From UMGS1370 sp046957575 (GTDB lineage: Bacteria > Bacillota > Clostridia > Lachnospirales > Lachnospiraceae), in assembly GCA_046957575.1 (NCBI GenBank), contig JBKUOG010000001.1:1-64000 (forward strand): 64,000 nt of DNA. Direction: 5' to 3'. The notes under the pieces are model-generated. The model worked only from the letters and a program-made list of their open reading frames with translations. It was not told the origin of the DNA and did not search any database. The first letter of the stretch is position 1, and each line of letters opens with the position of its first letter. A program made the position numbers and the translations under genes. This document shows positions 43,044 to 50,876 of the stretch, piece after piece.

Positions 43044-43274
43044 CTATGCGTCCGGCTCTTTGATAACTAATACATTTAATTTATACGCATTGATTAAAGT
43101 TTCCTGTTTGCATTTTGGGCAGTACAGTGGAAAATTTTTCAGTTCTGTATCTTCTCGTATCCGCAATCTTGTTTTATTCCTACAAACAGGACAGCGTACC
43201 CATTCGCATTTTACAATGGTGGATATAGTTTCTTCATCTTGCGGCTGATTGATTTTCCTATCTGACTGGTACAT
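43044..43274 (-). CDS. Cysteine-rich KTR domain protein
   Basis: 76 aa from the ATG at 43274. The zinc-ribbon-like pattern is VRCPVCRNKTRLRIREDTEL and FPLYCPKCKQETLINAY, containing the KTR tripeptide after the first CxxC. This small protein is common cargo of integrative elements in gut Firmicutes; its function is unknown. It overlaps the end of the TIGR04076-like fragment by about 17 bp, and the ribosome site is weak. Confidence 0.75.
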   Translation of the reverse strand: MYQSDRKINQPQDEETISTIVKCEWVRCPVCRNKTRLRIREDTELKNFPLYCPKCKQETLINAYKLNVLVIKEPDA

Positions 43275-43404
43275 AATTGATTTCTGTTTCTTCTTCGGTT
43301 GCTTCAAGTTTCATAATTACTGGTCGCAATCCGTCTACTCCATACTCCTTTGCAAGCTCATCATTTAACGTCGTTTCCAAAATGGTTATTTTTACTTTTT
43401 TCAT
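43258..43404 (-). pseudogene. Truncated TIGR04076-like protein
   Basis: 48 aa. The first 26 residues (MKKVKITILETTLNDELAKE and the following YGVDGL) look like the start of TIGR04076-family proteins. The family continuation (a cysteine-containing core of about 50 residues) is replaced by RPVIMKLEATEEETEINYVP. It is divergent from the HxlR regulator, the usual position of an HxlR target gene. Confidence 0.5.
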
Positions 43405-43519
43405 AGAAGTTTCTCTCCTCTTGCTTGATGTGTTTCTTTATGTTATTGTATAAAAGAAATGTCAAAAAGAAAAATACGCACTTTTTTGACAAATACTATC
43501 TAAAAGGAAAGCGTCTACT

Positions 43520-43867
43520 ATGAGCATGGAGAAATTTGAAAAGAAAATTTTATCTTTAACTGATACGCCGTTTGGTTACACCTTATCCATGATTGGTGGA
43601 AAGTGGCGATTGGTTATTTTATATTGGCTTGTCGAATATGGAATCATTCGTTTTAATGAATTGCAACGAAAGGTTGGAACAATCACATACAAAACTTTAA
43701 GTATGGAATTAAAGGCAATGGAAGCTGATGGTCTGATTATCCGAAAGGAATATCCTCAAATTCCCCCAAAAGTTGAATATAGCCTTTCAGAAAAAGGACA
43801 TTCTCTACTCCCTATTATGGAAAGCATGTGTCAATGGGGGAGAGAAAACAGCGGAAAAATTTTTTAG
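43520..43867 (+). CDS. HxlR-family transcriptional regulator
   Basis: 115 aa winged-helix protein: MIGGKWRLVILYWLVEYGII (about residues 24-43), FNELQRKVGTITYKTLSMEL (recognition helix, about 45-64) and the wing RKEYPQIPPKVEYSLSEKG (about 75-93). Only one Cys is present (about 107), not at the N-terminal redox position known from some HxlR sensors. Followed by a GCGTCGC/GCGGCGT terminator at 43921-43946. It probably controls the divergent fragmentary gene. Confidence 0.88.
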   Translation: MSMEKFEKKILSLTDTPFGYTLSMIGGKWRLVILYWLVEYGIIRFNELQRKVGTITYKTLSMELKAMEADGLIIRKEYPQIPPKVEYSLSEKGHSLLPIMESMCQWGRENSGKIF

Positions 43868-43920
43868 AACAGTTGGATTTCTTTCTGCAAATATCTTACC
43901 TTTCATACAGAATTGATTGA

Positions 43921-43946
43921 AGCGTCGCAATCTGCGGCGTTTTTCT
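43921..43946 (+). terminator. Terminator after the HxlR gene
   Basis: GCGTCGC-AATCT-GCGGCGT followed by TTTTC, with two G-U pairs. Confidence 0.55.
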
Positions 43947-44018
43947 TTTACTCACATTTGGCATTTCTGAAACTTTCCCGTAGTAAGAAATAAGAAAATC
44001 ATTACAGGAGGAATGAAC

Positions 44019-44189
44019 ATGACAGCAAATACATATAAGCTCGAACAGATAACCGCATTATACGCCCGTCTTAGTCAAGAGGACGCACTGGACGGCGACA
44101 GCAACAGCATTGTTAATCAAGAGTTAATATGTAAAGGGTGGTTTCTGCCATCTAATACATATGACTGCGGCTCATTTGTGGTGAATTGA
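44019..44189 (+). pseudogene. Stump of a large serine recombinase
   Basis: 56 aa from an ATG with AGGAGGAATGAAC upstream. LEQITALYARLSQEDALDGD and SNSIVNQ are the catalytic N-terminus (arginine and serine region) of TndX/TnpX-type recombinases. After IVNQ the sequence switches to unrelated residues and stops, so more than 450 residues are lost. The junction is directly upstream of tnpV, implying a deletion between recombinase and tnpV. Confidence 0.8.
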
Positions 44190-44261
44190 AAAGCAGTTGT
44201 AAGAAAGGAGTCGAAAAAGCCTTATAACCGCTGAAAATCAACACAAAAGGAGCTGAACTTT

Positions 44262-44633
44262 ATGAAATCTATCTTTGAAGAAATGGGCGGTACATACCGT
44301 CAAATGGGCGATTATCTCATTCCTAACCTTGCGTTATCGGATACGAAAGAATATCGCATAGGGAAATATGGACGAATGCGCCGAGCCTACTTAAAAGAGC
44401 ATCTGCCTATGCTGTATAGTGATCTCGTTCTTACCGAAAAGCTGTTTCCCCACTTGGAGGAAATCAACAACGCCTGTTGGGAGCGGCTGGAAATTATTCA
44501 AAAAGCCATGATGCAGCAAGAGGGTGTCACGGAAACCCTGAAAGCTGCTGACCAAATGGCATGGGTGTGCTCCATGAACAGCATCCGCAACAGAGCGGAA
44601 GAAATTGTTTTGACTGAACTTGTATATGCTTAA
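44262..44633 (+). CDS. tnpV: TnpV-like transposon protein
   Basis: 123 aa: MKSIFEEMGGTYRQMGDYLI (start), KYGRMRRAYLKEHLPMLYSD, then a helical region ending IVLTELVYA. It matches the small TnpV protein carried by Tn4451-type mobilizable transposons, whose role in transposition is unclear. A terminator (44642-44678) follows. Confidence 0.85.
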   Translation: MKSIFEEMGGTYRQMGDYLIPNLALSDTKEYRIGKYGRMRRAYLKEHLPMLYSDLVLTEKLFPHLEEINNACWERLEIIQKAMMQQEGVTETLKAADQMAWVCSMNSIRNRAEEIVLTELVYA

Positions 44634-44641
44634 ACGAAATT

Positions 44642-44678
44642 CCGTTATCGGCTATGATATGGCTGATAACGGGATTTT
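44642..44678 (+). terminator. Terminator after tnpV
   Basis: CCGTTATCGGC pairs with GCTGATAACGG, followed by GATTTTC. Confidence 0.65.
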
Positions 44679-44684
44679 CTGTCG

Positions 44685-45713
44685 TTAGTCGTTTTTTTCT
44701 TCTGTGGTGGCAACAAGACGGTCAAAATCACTTTGATACAGACGATCTTGAATGATACGGTACTGCTCAAACTCACTTTCCGCAAAGGCTTTTGCGATTG
44801 CAGCTGTGACTTTACCCTTGTTTTGCAAGACTTCCGCATCGTTGAATTGCAGGAACGCATCCAGTTTGGAAACCCAATCTGCCATCGTCATGGGAATATG
44901 CCGCCGTGCCTGTCTTGTAGCGTAGTCCAAATACATCGTAACGATCTCGTTAAGTTCTTGTATTTCACCCTTGGATAAGTAATTCTTTGCAATCGACACA
45001 TCTGCTTTTACGATTTTTCCATCAGGAGCGTTGCACCATGAGGTTAATCCCATATGTTCTTTTGTGTGGTCTGCTCTTGCTACAATAACTTCCGCTGCGG
45101 TATTTCCGTGAACGGCATAGTGCATCTTATTCTGTACTGTCGCAAAGAAATCTTTCGTGATTTGGCTATCAAAGGAATAATCGACGGCAGTAGCATAGAT
45201 GTCTGTAATCTTTTGATAGAAACGGCGCTCACTGGCTCGAATCTCTTGTATCTCAGAAATTAAGTGTTCAAAATAATCCTCATCGAAGATTTGACCGTTA
45301 ATCAATCTGCTCTTATCTAAAACATACCCTTGTTTTGCAAAGGTATCCAGCACTTTTGTTGCCCATTGCCTGAATTGTGTTGCCCTGCCGGAGTTGACAC
45401 GGTAGCCAACAGCAATTATAGCAGATAGCGAATAAAACTTATATTGATAGGTTTTTCCGTTATCTGCAACTTGTGCAAAATTTGCACAAGTTGATTTCTC
45501 GGACAATTCGCCGCTTTCATAGATGTTTTTCAAATGTTTTGTGACAACGCTCCTGTCTACATCGAAAAGCTGCCCAATCGCTTTTTGTGTCAGCCATACA
45601 TCGTGATCCTGAACACGAACTTCAATACCGTCCTCGTGGGCATCCTTTGTAAATACAAGAAAATCCACCGTGCTGTTTCGGATCTGCAACTTTGTATTCT
45701 TGTTGTCAGCCAT
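44685..45713 (-). CDS. RhuM family protein
   Basis: 342 aa. The N-terminal DNA-binding-like part VWLTQKAIGQLFDVDRSVVT and KHLKNIYESGEL, followed by YKFYSLSAIIAVGYRVNSGR and FRQWATKVLD, is the signature of the virulence RhuM family (PF13310). The C-terminal half is helical and conserved in the family (MTMADWVSKLDAFLQF). RhuM proteins occur in islands and phages; the molecular role is unknown. It is 17 bp downstream of the zinc-finger gene, so the two form an operon. Confidence 0.88.
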   Translation of the reverse strand: MADNKNTKLQIRNSTVDFLVFTKDAHEDGIEVRVQDHDVWLTQKAIGQLFDVDRSVVTKHLKNIYESGELSEKSTCANFAQVADNGKTYQYKFYSLSAIIAVGYRVNSGRATQFRQWATKVLDTFAKQGYVLDKSRLINGQIFDEDYFEHLISEIQEIRASERRFYQKITDIYATAVDYSFDSQITKDFFATVQNKMHYAVHGNTAAEVIVARADHTKEHMGLTSWCNAPDGKIVKADVSIAKNYLSKGEIQELNEIVTMYLDYATRQARRHIPMTMADWVSKLDAFLQFNDAEVLQNKGKVTAAIAKAFAESEFEQYRIIQDRLYQSDFDRLVATTEEKND

Positions 45714-45730
45714 TATGTATCACCATCCAA

Positions 45731-46642
45731 TCATTCCTTATCGGAGCTGTTCTTTCTCGCTCTGCTTTTGTAAACATTATGCTTGTTCTTGCACTGAGGG
45801 CTGCAAAATACAGCGCTTGGTCTACTTGCGACAAAAGCTTTGGTGCAATGCCTGCAAAGCTTAATCGGGTTTTCGCTGTCGGTCAGCATAAAGCTGAACG
45901 TCATCTGAATACCCAGCAGCAGAGAATGAAAGTCCCAAACGATGGTCGGCTTATCCAACAGGGCGATATGGTAAGTCGGTGCTATGCCGCCGAAAGCCAC
46001 CATGCTCTGCTGCATCATCTGCCGGGTTTCATCGTTCAGTGTATCATAATCCTCATAATAAAGGAAACTGTTGATATAGGTAAACGCCCAGTCGATGAAC
46101 TGCTGTTTTATCCATTCATATCGCTCCGCATATTCCCGCTGAAAGCTCATGTTGACCGCCATCGGCTTATCTGTCATGGTCAAAGCCAGTGCCATCATAA
46201 CACGGTCATTTTGGATGTTCCACATGGACTCGATACCACGCTTGATCACATCCAATTTGTCAAATGGAAAGAACAGTGCCAGATATTTTTCCGTGGACAT
46301 AGTTTCTTTTTTGATAAAGTGGTTTTTCGGCAGATACACCGCCTCATATTCCATAAAGTTTGGTGTGGTAGGTAACGCAGTCATCAGTCCAAACAAGCCG
46401 TATTTCACCGCAAATTGCTGGATAGCCTTTTGAATTTCGACATCCGACTTTTTGCTCATACCCATGCGTCCTATGTTGATGGCATCCAGCACGATCCTTT
46501 GATACTCTGACAGCGGATCATAGATACTCGGCTGTGCTGTCTTAGCGGGCGTGAGGTACAGAGTTCCGTCCTCTGCCGCCCTCCATTCATATTCACTATA
46601 CCGCACCCAGTTAGAACTGGTGCGTTCAAAAAGGTTCTTCAT
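45731..46642 (-). CDS. Protein with C-terminal CGNR-like zinc finger
   Basis: 303 aa from the ATG at 46642 (GGAGGG eight bases upstream). The C-terminus reads KLCRHCTKAFVASRPSAVFC, then SPQCKNKHNVYKSRARK, a C-x2-C...C-x3-C finger resembling CGNR-type domains. The remaining 250 residues are mostly helical with no motif recognised; a DUF6076 assignment is possible. Frequently such proteins sit in mobile islands. Co-transcribed with the RhuM gene. Confidence 0.6.
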   Translation of the reverse strand: MKNLFERTSSNWVRYSEYEWRAAEDGTLYLTPAKTAQPSIYDPLSEYQRIVLDAINIGRMGMSKKSDVEIQKAIQQFAVKYGLFGLMTALPTTPNFMEYEAVYLPKNHFIKKETMSTEKYLALFFPFDKLDVIKRGIESMWNIQNDRVMMALALTMTDKPMAVNMSFQREYAERYEWIKQQFIDWAFTYINSFLYYEDYDTLNDETRQMMQQSMVAFGGIAPTYHIALLDKPTIVWDFHSLLLGIQMTFSFMLTDSENPIKLCRHCTKAFVASRPSAVFCSPQCKNKHNVYKSRARKNSSDKE

Positions 46643-46691
46643 ATACAAAACCCTCCGTTATGTATTGTAACCTGAATAACTCTGATTTATA

Positions 46692-47138
46692 TTATCCATT
46701 ATACAATTTCTTTTCCCCGGAATCAATCTTCGTCATATTTTCTTCTAAAAAATATTTCTCCAATAAGGTCATTGGCTGCTGCTTTTCTGCCTTATCCAAA
46801 AGTGCAGGAAGCAGCTCTTTTCGTATTTTTTTGAGCATTGTGCCACGCACCTTGCGGATATTCCGGTCGCTTTGATTCCGTATTTTAGCGCTCCTTGTTG
46901 AGCTAAACAGCCGGACAGCGCAAAGAAAGAGCAGCTCCTTGTGTTCCTCATTCAATTCCCAGAGTATTTTGGATAGGTATTCTTCCGTTACAAGTCCGTT
47001 ACAAGTTCATGGATGTCGTAAGGACAGTAGAAAATTGCGTCAATGAAATCTCCCTTTCGGAGCTGCTTTTCCAGTACATCGTTCAGAGTATCAGGAAAAA
47101 AGAGTTCATTTGCAGATGCACCATAGTCTGTTGTGGTA
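46692..47138 (-). pseudogene. Frameshifted sigma-like ICE protein
   Basis: The 5-prime part reads YTTTDYGASANELFFPDTLN, then DVLEKQLRKGDFIDAIFYCP and DIHELVT. The 3-prime part reads EEYLSKILWELNEEHKELLF with RNIRKVRGTMLKKIRKEL, a sigma-70 region-4-like helix. The frames are separated by a perfect 11-bp tandem duplication, CTTGTAACGGA twice (about 46998-47019). The 5-prime end is cut by the IS3-type insertion near 47138. Confidence 0.75.
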
Positions 47139-47200
47139 TACTAAAGTTGTAACATTCCGTTCGGATAAATATAGAAGAGAACGAACAAGGAGAACTCATC

Positions 47201-47488
47201 ATGACAAAAAAGTACAACGAGGAATTTAAAAAGCAGATGGTACAGGAATATTTAAAAGGTACCAGCTATCCAAAACTTTCAAAAGAATACCATGTTGCAA
47301 AATCCACCCTCGTAGGATGGGTAAAAAAATACAGCGAAGAATGCCAGTTTACAAAGCCACAAACCTCTCCCTCTTTTTCAGAAAATGCAAAGGAAATTCA
47401 CGAGCTTCAGAAGCGTATCCACGAACTGGAAAAGGAAAATCTTTTCTTAAAAAAAGCAGCGGCATTCTTTGCAAAGGAAATCGATTAG
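47201..47488 (+). CDS. IS3-family transposase OrfA
   Basis: 95 aa. Helix-turn-helix: NEEFKKQMVQEYLKGTSYPK (about residues 6-25) and HVAKSTLVGWVKKYSEE (about 31-47). A leucine-zipper-like coiled coil follows: ELQKRIHELEKENLFLKKAA (about 70-89). The normal -1 frameshift into orfB would occur near the end, but orfB is dead. RBS AAGGAG. Confidence 0.88.
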   Translation: MTKKYNEEFKKQMVQEYLKGTSYPKLSKEYHVAKSTLVGWVKKYSEECQFTKPQTSPSFSENAKEIHELQKRIHELEKENLFLKKAAAFFAKEID

Positions 47489-48187
47489 AGGCTTATCGAT
47501 TTATTGATGAACATAAGGATTTCTTTGGGCTTCGCTGGTTATTCAAGCATTTTCATATTTACCCAAATGCTTATTATAACTACCGTAAAAATCGAAAGAA
47601 ATCCTTTCAGGAACAGCGACAAAAAATTTTGTAACAGATGAAAAGGATTTACTATAATAATAACCGGATTTTAGGACACAGACCTATGAGAATTTTTCTG
47701 AGAAGACAAGGAATTTCTCTCAGTAAGACCACCGTCCATAAATATATGAACCAGATTTTAGGGCTTCATGCAATCGTTATGAGAAAGAAACCGTCATATA
47801 TGCGTGGAACAAAAAATAAGATTTTCCCAAATCTTTTAAAGCAAAATTTCCATTGTACAAAACCAAATCTAATCTGGTGTATGGACTTCACCTATATCCG
47901 TATAGGAAATGGGAAAATGCGTTATAATTGTTCCATTATTGATTTCAGAAGGCTCTAATAGCCGAAAACCCTGCAGAAGGATTAATTTTACATAGTGATC
48001 AGGGCTGCCAGTTTACTTCATGGGATTTTATCCATTATTGTGAAAGCAATGGAATTTGTCAAAGCATGAGTAAAGCAGGATGTCCCTATGATAATGCACC
48101 AATGGAACGTTTCTACAATACATTAAAGCTAGATATGCTGGGTAATTTTTTCAAACAAAGCGTTACAAAAATGCTTGACCACTACAT
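47485..48187 (+). pseudogene. IS3-family transposase OrfB, decayed
   Basis: Readable blocks: EAYRFIDEHKDFFGLRWLFK; a stop at about 47632; then RILGHRPMRIFLRRQGISLS, WCMDFTYIRIGNGKMRYNCS (first catalytic Asp), a stop and a deletion of roughly 30 codons near 47955; then LILHSDQGCQFTSWDFIHYC (second Asp) and AGCPYDNAPMERFYNTLKLD (Glu). The 3-prime end is lost at the relaxase junction. Not functional. Confidence 0.85.
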
Positions 48188-48408
48188 TCGGCGGCGTTCC
48201 ACAAGGTATTCCGGTCTGCGTACTCCGGCGGGGCATGGGGCAACAGCATGATTTCGGTGGGGACGATTTCACTTTTATGGGAATAGTATTTCTGCTTCTG
48301 GTCGTACTCAGAAAACAGCCGTTCACCGCTCTGGTAAGCTGCAGCGGCTACGGCTGACTGGCGGTTGCTGTGCTGGACGATTTTTATATCGTGGTGGGGA
48401 CAGGTCAT
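48163..48408 (-). pseudogene. N-terminal fragment of a MobA/MobL relaxase
   Basis: Starts MTCPHHDIKIVQHSNRQSAV with AGGAGG upstream, then AAAAYQSGERLFSEY and NTLWNAAE, the N-terminus of MobA/MobL relaxases that nick oriT. Genuine homology ends near 48187, where IS3 sequence begins; the remaining codons are fortuitous. Confidence 0.82.
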
Positions 48409-48477
48409 AATGGCTTCCTCCTTCCTGTGGTTAATTGGATGAGGTGGTGGTTTGGTTTGCCACCTCATTTTGGGCAA

Positions 48478-48510
48478 AAGAAAAGCAGGAAACCGTTTCT
48501 GATTTCCTGC
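48478..48510 (-). terminator. Terminator of the epimerase gene
   Basis: GCAGGAAA / TTTCCTGC stem followed on the minus strand by TTTTCTTTT, 43 bp after the epimerase stop. Confidence 0.65.
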
Positions 48511-48552
48511 TTGGGGTACGGACTATTCGATTTAAAAGTTACAGAAACATTG

Positions 48553-49452
48553 TTAGGGCAAATTGTTATCAATGTAATCCAAAAATGGTTTCCTGACAAC
48601 TTTTTCTGTGTTGTGTTTGTACCAATCAAATGATTTCTGCAATCCCTCTAACAACGGAGTTACTGAGGGCATTAGTAAATATTGCTTAGAAACATCCAGG
48701 TAATATTCATAATCATAAAAGCTAAAATAACTCCTTTGCTCAATGTCCATATATACATTTTTAAACTTTGCTTCACTACCGACTACCTGATAACAAAGTT
48801 CAACCCATTTACGAACAGATATGGGTTCCTTATTTCCAACATTAAAAATATGTTGGAAAGGTTTAACTTCTAGCAGCACATCTATGAACTTGCACAAATC
48901 ACCAATATAAAAAAATTGCAGTCTCATTTCACCATCTCTGGGGAGATAGAATTTTCTGTTGGATAGAGCACAATCAAATACAAAGGCTTCTCTGTATACA
49001 TTATTCATCGGTCCATACAAATACGGAGGTCTAACAATGTAAGCGTTAGGGTTTGTTTTCAATAGGGTAGCTTCTGCTTCAATTTTATCAGTTCCATACT
49101 TGCCCCAAAATTTATTGGAAGCCAAAGGCGTGCTTTCCGTAAAAGGTTGCGTAGCAGTTTCAGGATACACTGCACTTGAACTGATTAAAATATAATCGTT
49201 GTAACCTCCCAAGGCGGATAGTAATGTTTCGACATCATGTGAATTATAGGCGGTATCAATAACAACATCAAACCAAAAATCACAAAGAATATCTCCAAGA
49301 TTGCGCCTATCCGCTTGAATAAGGTTAACTCCTTTAGATTGCTCTTTACTATTTCTATTGAGTACATATACATCGTAGCCTTTTGAAACATAATACTCCG
49401 CAATATACCTACTTACAAACACAGTTCCGCCAGTAACAAGCACTTTTTTCAT
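48553..49452 (-). CDS. NAD-dependent epimerase/dehydratase family protein
   Basis: 299 aa extended SDR. KKVLVTGGTVFVSRYIAEYY (cofactor loop GGTxFVS, about residues 2-21), LISSSAVYPE (about 93-102), the YGTDKIEAE catalytic Tyr-Lys pair (about 119-127) and RPPYLYGPMNNVYRE (about 141-155). It probably acts on a nucleotide sugar or similar. The gene is more A/T-rich than its neighbours and sits alone inside the mobile island, so it is likely acquired cargo. Confidence 0.82.
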   Translation of the reverse strand: MKKVLVTGGTVFVSRYIAEYYVSKGYDVYVLNRNSKEQSKGVNLIQADRRNLGDILCDFWFDVVIDTAYNSHDVETLLSALGGYNDYILISSSAVYPETATQPFTESTPLASNKFWGKYGTDKIEAEATLLKTNPNAYIVRPPYLYGPMNNVYREAFVFDCALSNRKFYLPRDGEMRLQFFYIGDLCKFIDVLLEVKPFQHIFNVGNKEPISVRKWVELCYQVVGSEAKFKNVYMDIEQRSYFSFYDYEYYLDVSKQYLLMPSVTPLLEGLQKSFDWYKHNTEKVVRKPFLDYIDNNLP

Positions 49453-49559
49453 AATTACCTGATCTCCCTTGAAAGCTTATTGATTTTATGATACTTTACT
49501 CAAGCAGATAAGTATAGTGGGATTTTATTAACTTTCTGGGCTTCATGTTTGGAGGGGTA

Positions 49560-49794
49560 GCTGGCGCAGCCAGCGCAGGGGTGCAAAACGTCCAGTGGAC
49601 GTTTGCTCTGCACCGACCGAAGCGGAGCGGAGATGGTGTAGCGTCCCCTGTGATGATTGGAGGCAACCGCAAGTGTGCTGGCAATCATCCGCTTTCCGCA
49701 GGAATCCCCCGGCAGGGCACAACGCACTACCTTCAGGTGGTGTATAGTTGTGCCCTCTTTCAGAGGGGCAGTCCACGGACTGCGACTCTGAAAG
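49560..49794. repeat. Cluster of perfect inverted repeats, candidate oriT region
   Basis: Four hairpins in 235 bp: GCTGGC-GCA-GCCAGC (near 49560-49575); AAACGTCC-AGT-GGACGTTT (about 49585-49604); GGGCACAAC with GTTGTGCCC (49715-49755) enclosing CACTACC-TTCA-GGTGGTG; and CTTTCAGAG with CTCTGAAAG (49757-49794) enclosing GCAGTCC-AC-GGACTGC. They lie directly behind a relaxase C-terminal fragment. This is consistent with a transfer origin or strong regulatory structures, but no nic site can be named. Confidence 0.5.
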
Positions 49795-49797
49795 TGA

Positions 49798-50067
49798 TTA
49801 TAACCGTTCCCGGTCTGGCTCTTTTCTCTTGGGATGTGGCTTTTCCGTCCTCGCCTGTGCCTTGGCTTTGGCAAGCCTGCACCGGATGGAATTGTCCCGC
49901 TTCTGGATAAACCGCTGCTTCGTATCAGCGATAAACCGGCGGCACTCCGGCTCCGGGATGGCATCCAGCCTCCGGATGGTGCTCTCCACAACCTCCCTTG
50001 TCTGCCGGTCACGGATAACCAGCACGATTTCTTTCAGCCCCGCAATGGTTTCCTCATTTGCAGTCAA
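49798..50067 (-). pseudogene. C-terminal fragment of a MobA/MobL relaxase
   Basis: Reads LTANEETIAGLKEIVLVIRD, then RQTREVVESTIRRLDAIPEP and a basic tail ending KRKEPDRERL, typical of relaxase C-termini. It begins abruptly at the junction with fabG (50060-50067 is shared by both). It lies upstream of the N-terminal fragment in transcription direction, so the two pieces are not a simple split gene. Confidence 0.7.
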
Positions 50068-50323
50068 TGGTCTCACTGTTTCTCTGGCCAGAGAACTTGG
50101 CCCTAAAGGCATCCGCGTCAACGCAGTAGCTCCCGGCATTACTGCCACAGATATGATGAAAGCGGTTCCAAAAGAAGTTATCGATCCGCTTATCAGCCAG
50201 ATTCCTCTTCGCCGTCTGGGACAGCCGGAAGATATTGCCAATGCCTTTGTATTTTTGGCCTCTGATGAAGCTTCCTACATCACCGGAGTGGTATTAAGCG
50301 TAGACGGCATGGCCAGAACCTAA
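50060..50323 (+). pseudogene. fabG: 3-prime fragment of fabG (3-oxoacyl-ACP reductase)
   Basis: 87 residues: AVNGLTVSLARELGPKGIRV, NAVAPGITATDMMKAVPKEV and ASYITGVVLSVDGM are the last third of FabG-type SDRs. The cofactor-binding and catalytic parts are absent. The missing 5-prime part was probably replaced by the mobile remnant. Confidence 0.85.
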
Positions 50324-50376
50324 TGTGGCTGTAGCCTGGATTTTGGCAATGCTATGATTTACTGTTAAATGTATCT

Positions 50377-50410
50377 TAAAAAGGCAGGCCATGATGGTCC
50401 TGCCTTTAAA
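50377..50410. terminator. Bidirectional terminator between the fabG fragment and smpB
   Basis: AAAGGCAGG with CCTGCCTTT around a GCCATGATGG loop, A/T-rich on both sides; it serves smpB on the minus strand. Confidence 0.7.
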
Positions 50411-50875
50411 TTAATATAAATTTTTGACTTTAAATTCTCTTTCCAGTTCCCGTCTCTGGTCTTTCTTTGCAATGTCTTCCCTCTTGTCATAGAGTTTCTT
50501 GCCTCTGGCCAGACCAATCTCCACTTTCACCAGACTGCCTTTAAAATACACCTGCAAAGGTACCAGTGTAAATCCCTTTTCTGCAATTTTGCCAGCCAGT
50601 TTGTTGATTTCCGCCTTATGCATCAAAAGTTTTCTGGGGCGCAGAGGATCTTTGTTGAAAATATTGCCCTTTTCGTAGGGATTGACGTGCATTCCATAAA
50701 TATAGACCTCGCCGTTCTGAATCCGGATAAATGCTTCTTTGATGCTGCATTTTCCCATACGAATAGACTTTACCTCTGTACCGTAAAGTTCAATTCCCGT
50801 CTCAAATTTATCGTCAATAAAGTAATCGTGATACGCCTTTTTATTATTGGCTATTAATTTTATGACATCTTTCAA
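50411..50875 (-). CDS. smpB: SsrA-binding protein SmpB
   Basis: 154 aa from a TTG at 50875, seven bases after GGGAGGA in the end of rnr; upstream in-frame starts would place that site inside the gene. Motifs: KLIANNKKAYHDYFIDDKFE (about residues 5-24), GIELYGTEVKSIRMGKCSIK (about 26-45) and the C-terminal tail KKDQRRELEREFKVKNLY. It delivers tmRNA to stalled ribosomes. Overlap with rnr and the order secG-rnr-smpB are typical of Firmicutes. Confidence 0.93.
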   Translation of the reverse strand: MKDVIKLIANNKKAYHDYFIDDKFETGIELYGTEVKSIRMGKCSIKEAFIRIQNGEVYIYGMHVNPYEKGNIFNKDPLRPRKLLMHKAEINKLAGKIAEKGFTLVPLQVYFKGSLVKVEIGLARGKKLYDKREDIAKKDQRRELEREFKVKNLY

Positions 50876-50876
50876 A

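Larger units (their letters stand above)
47138..48187 (+). mobile_element. Broken IS3-family insertion sequence
   Basis: Contains an intact orfA and a decayed orfB. It interrupts the sigma-like gene on the left and is truncated into a relaxase gene on the right near 48187. Ends are approximate because terminal inverted repeats could not be paired. Confidence 0.8.
41990..50067. mobile_element. Decayed mosaic of ICE/IME fragments
   Basis: This segment holds a frameshifted ICE HTH gene, a KTR protein, an HxlR regulator, a serine-recombinase stump, TnpV, a RhuM/zinc-finger pair, a frameshifted sigma-like gene, a broken IS3, two relaxase fragments and a hairpin cluster. The right edge is exact: relaxase sequence changes to fabG within 50060-50067. 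The left edge, between CIRCE and the first ICE-like sequence near 41990, is estimated. No intact integrase or relaxase remains, so it should not move by itself. Confidence 0.75.

Noticed and set aside
47138..48187. Functional IS3 element
   Set aside because: orfB has internal stops and a deletion of about 30 codons, and the right end is missing.
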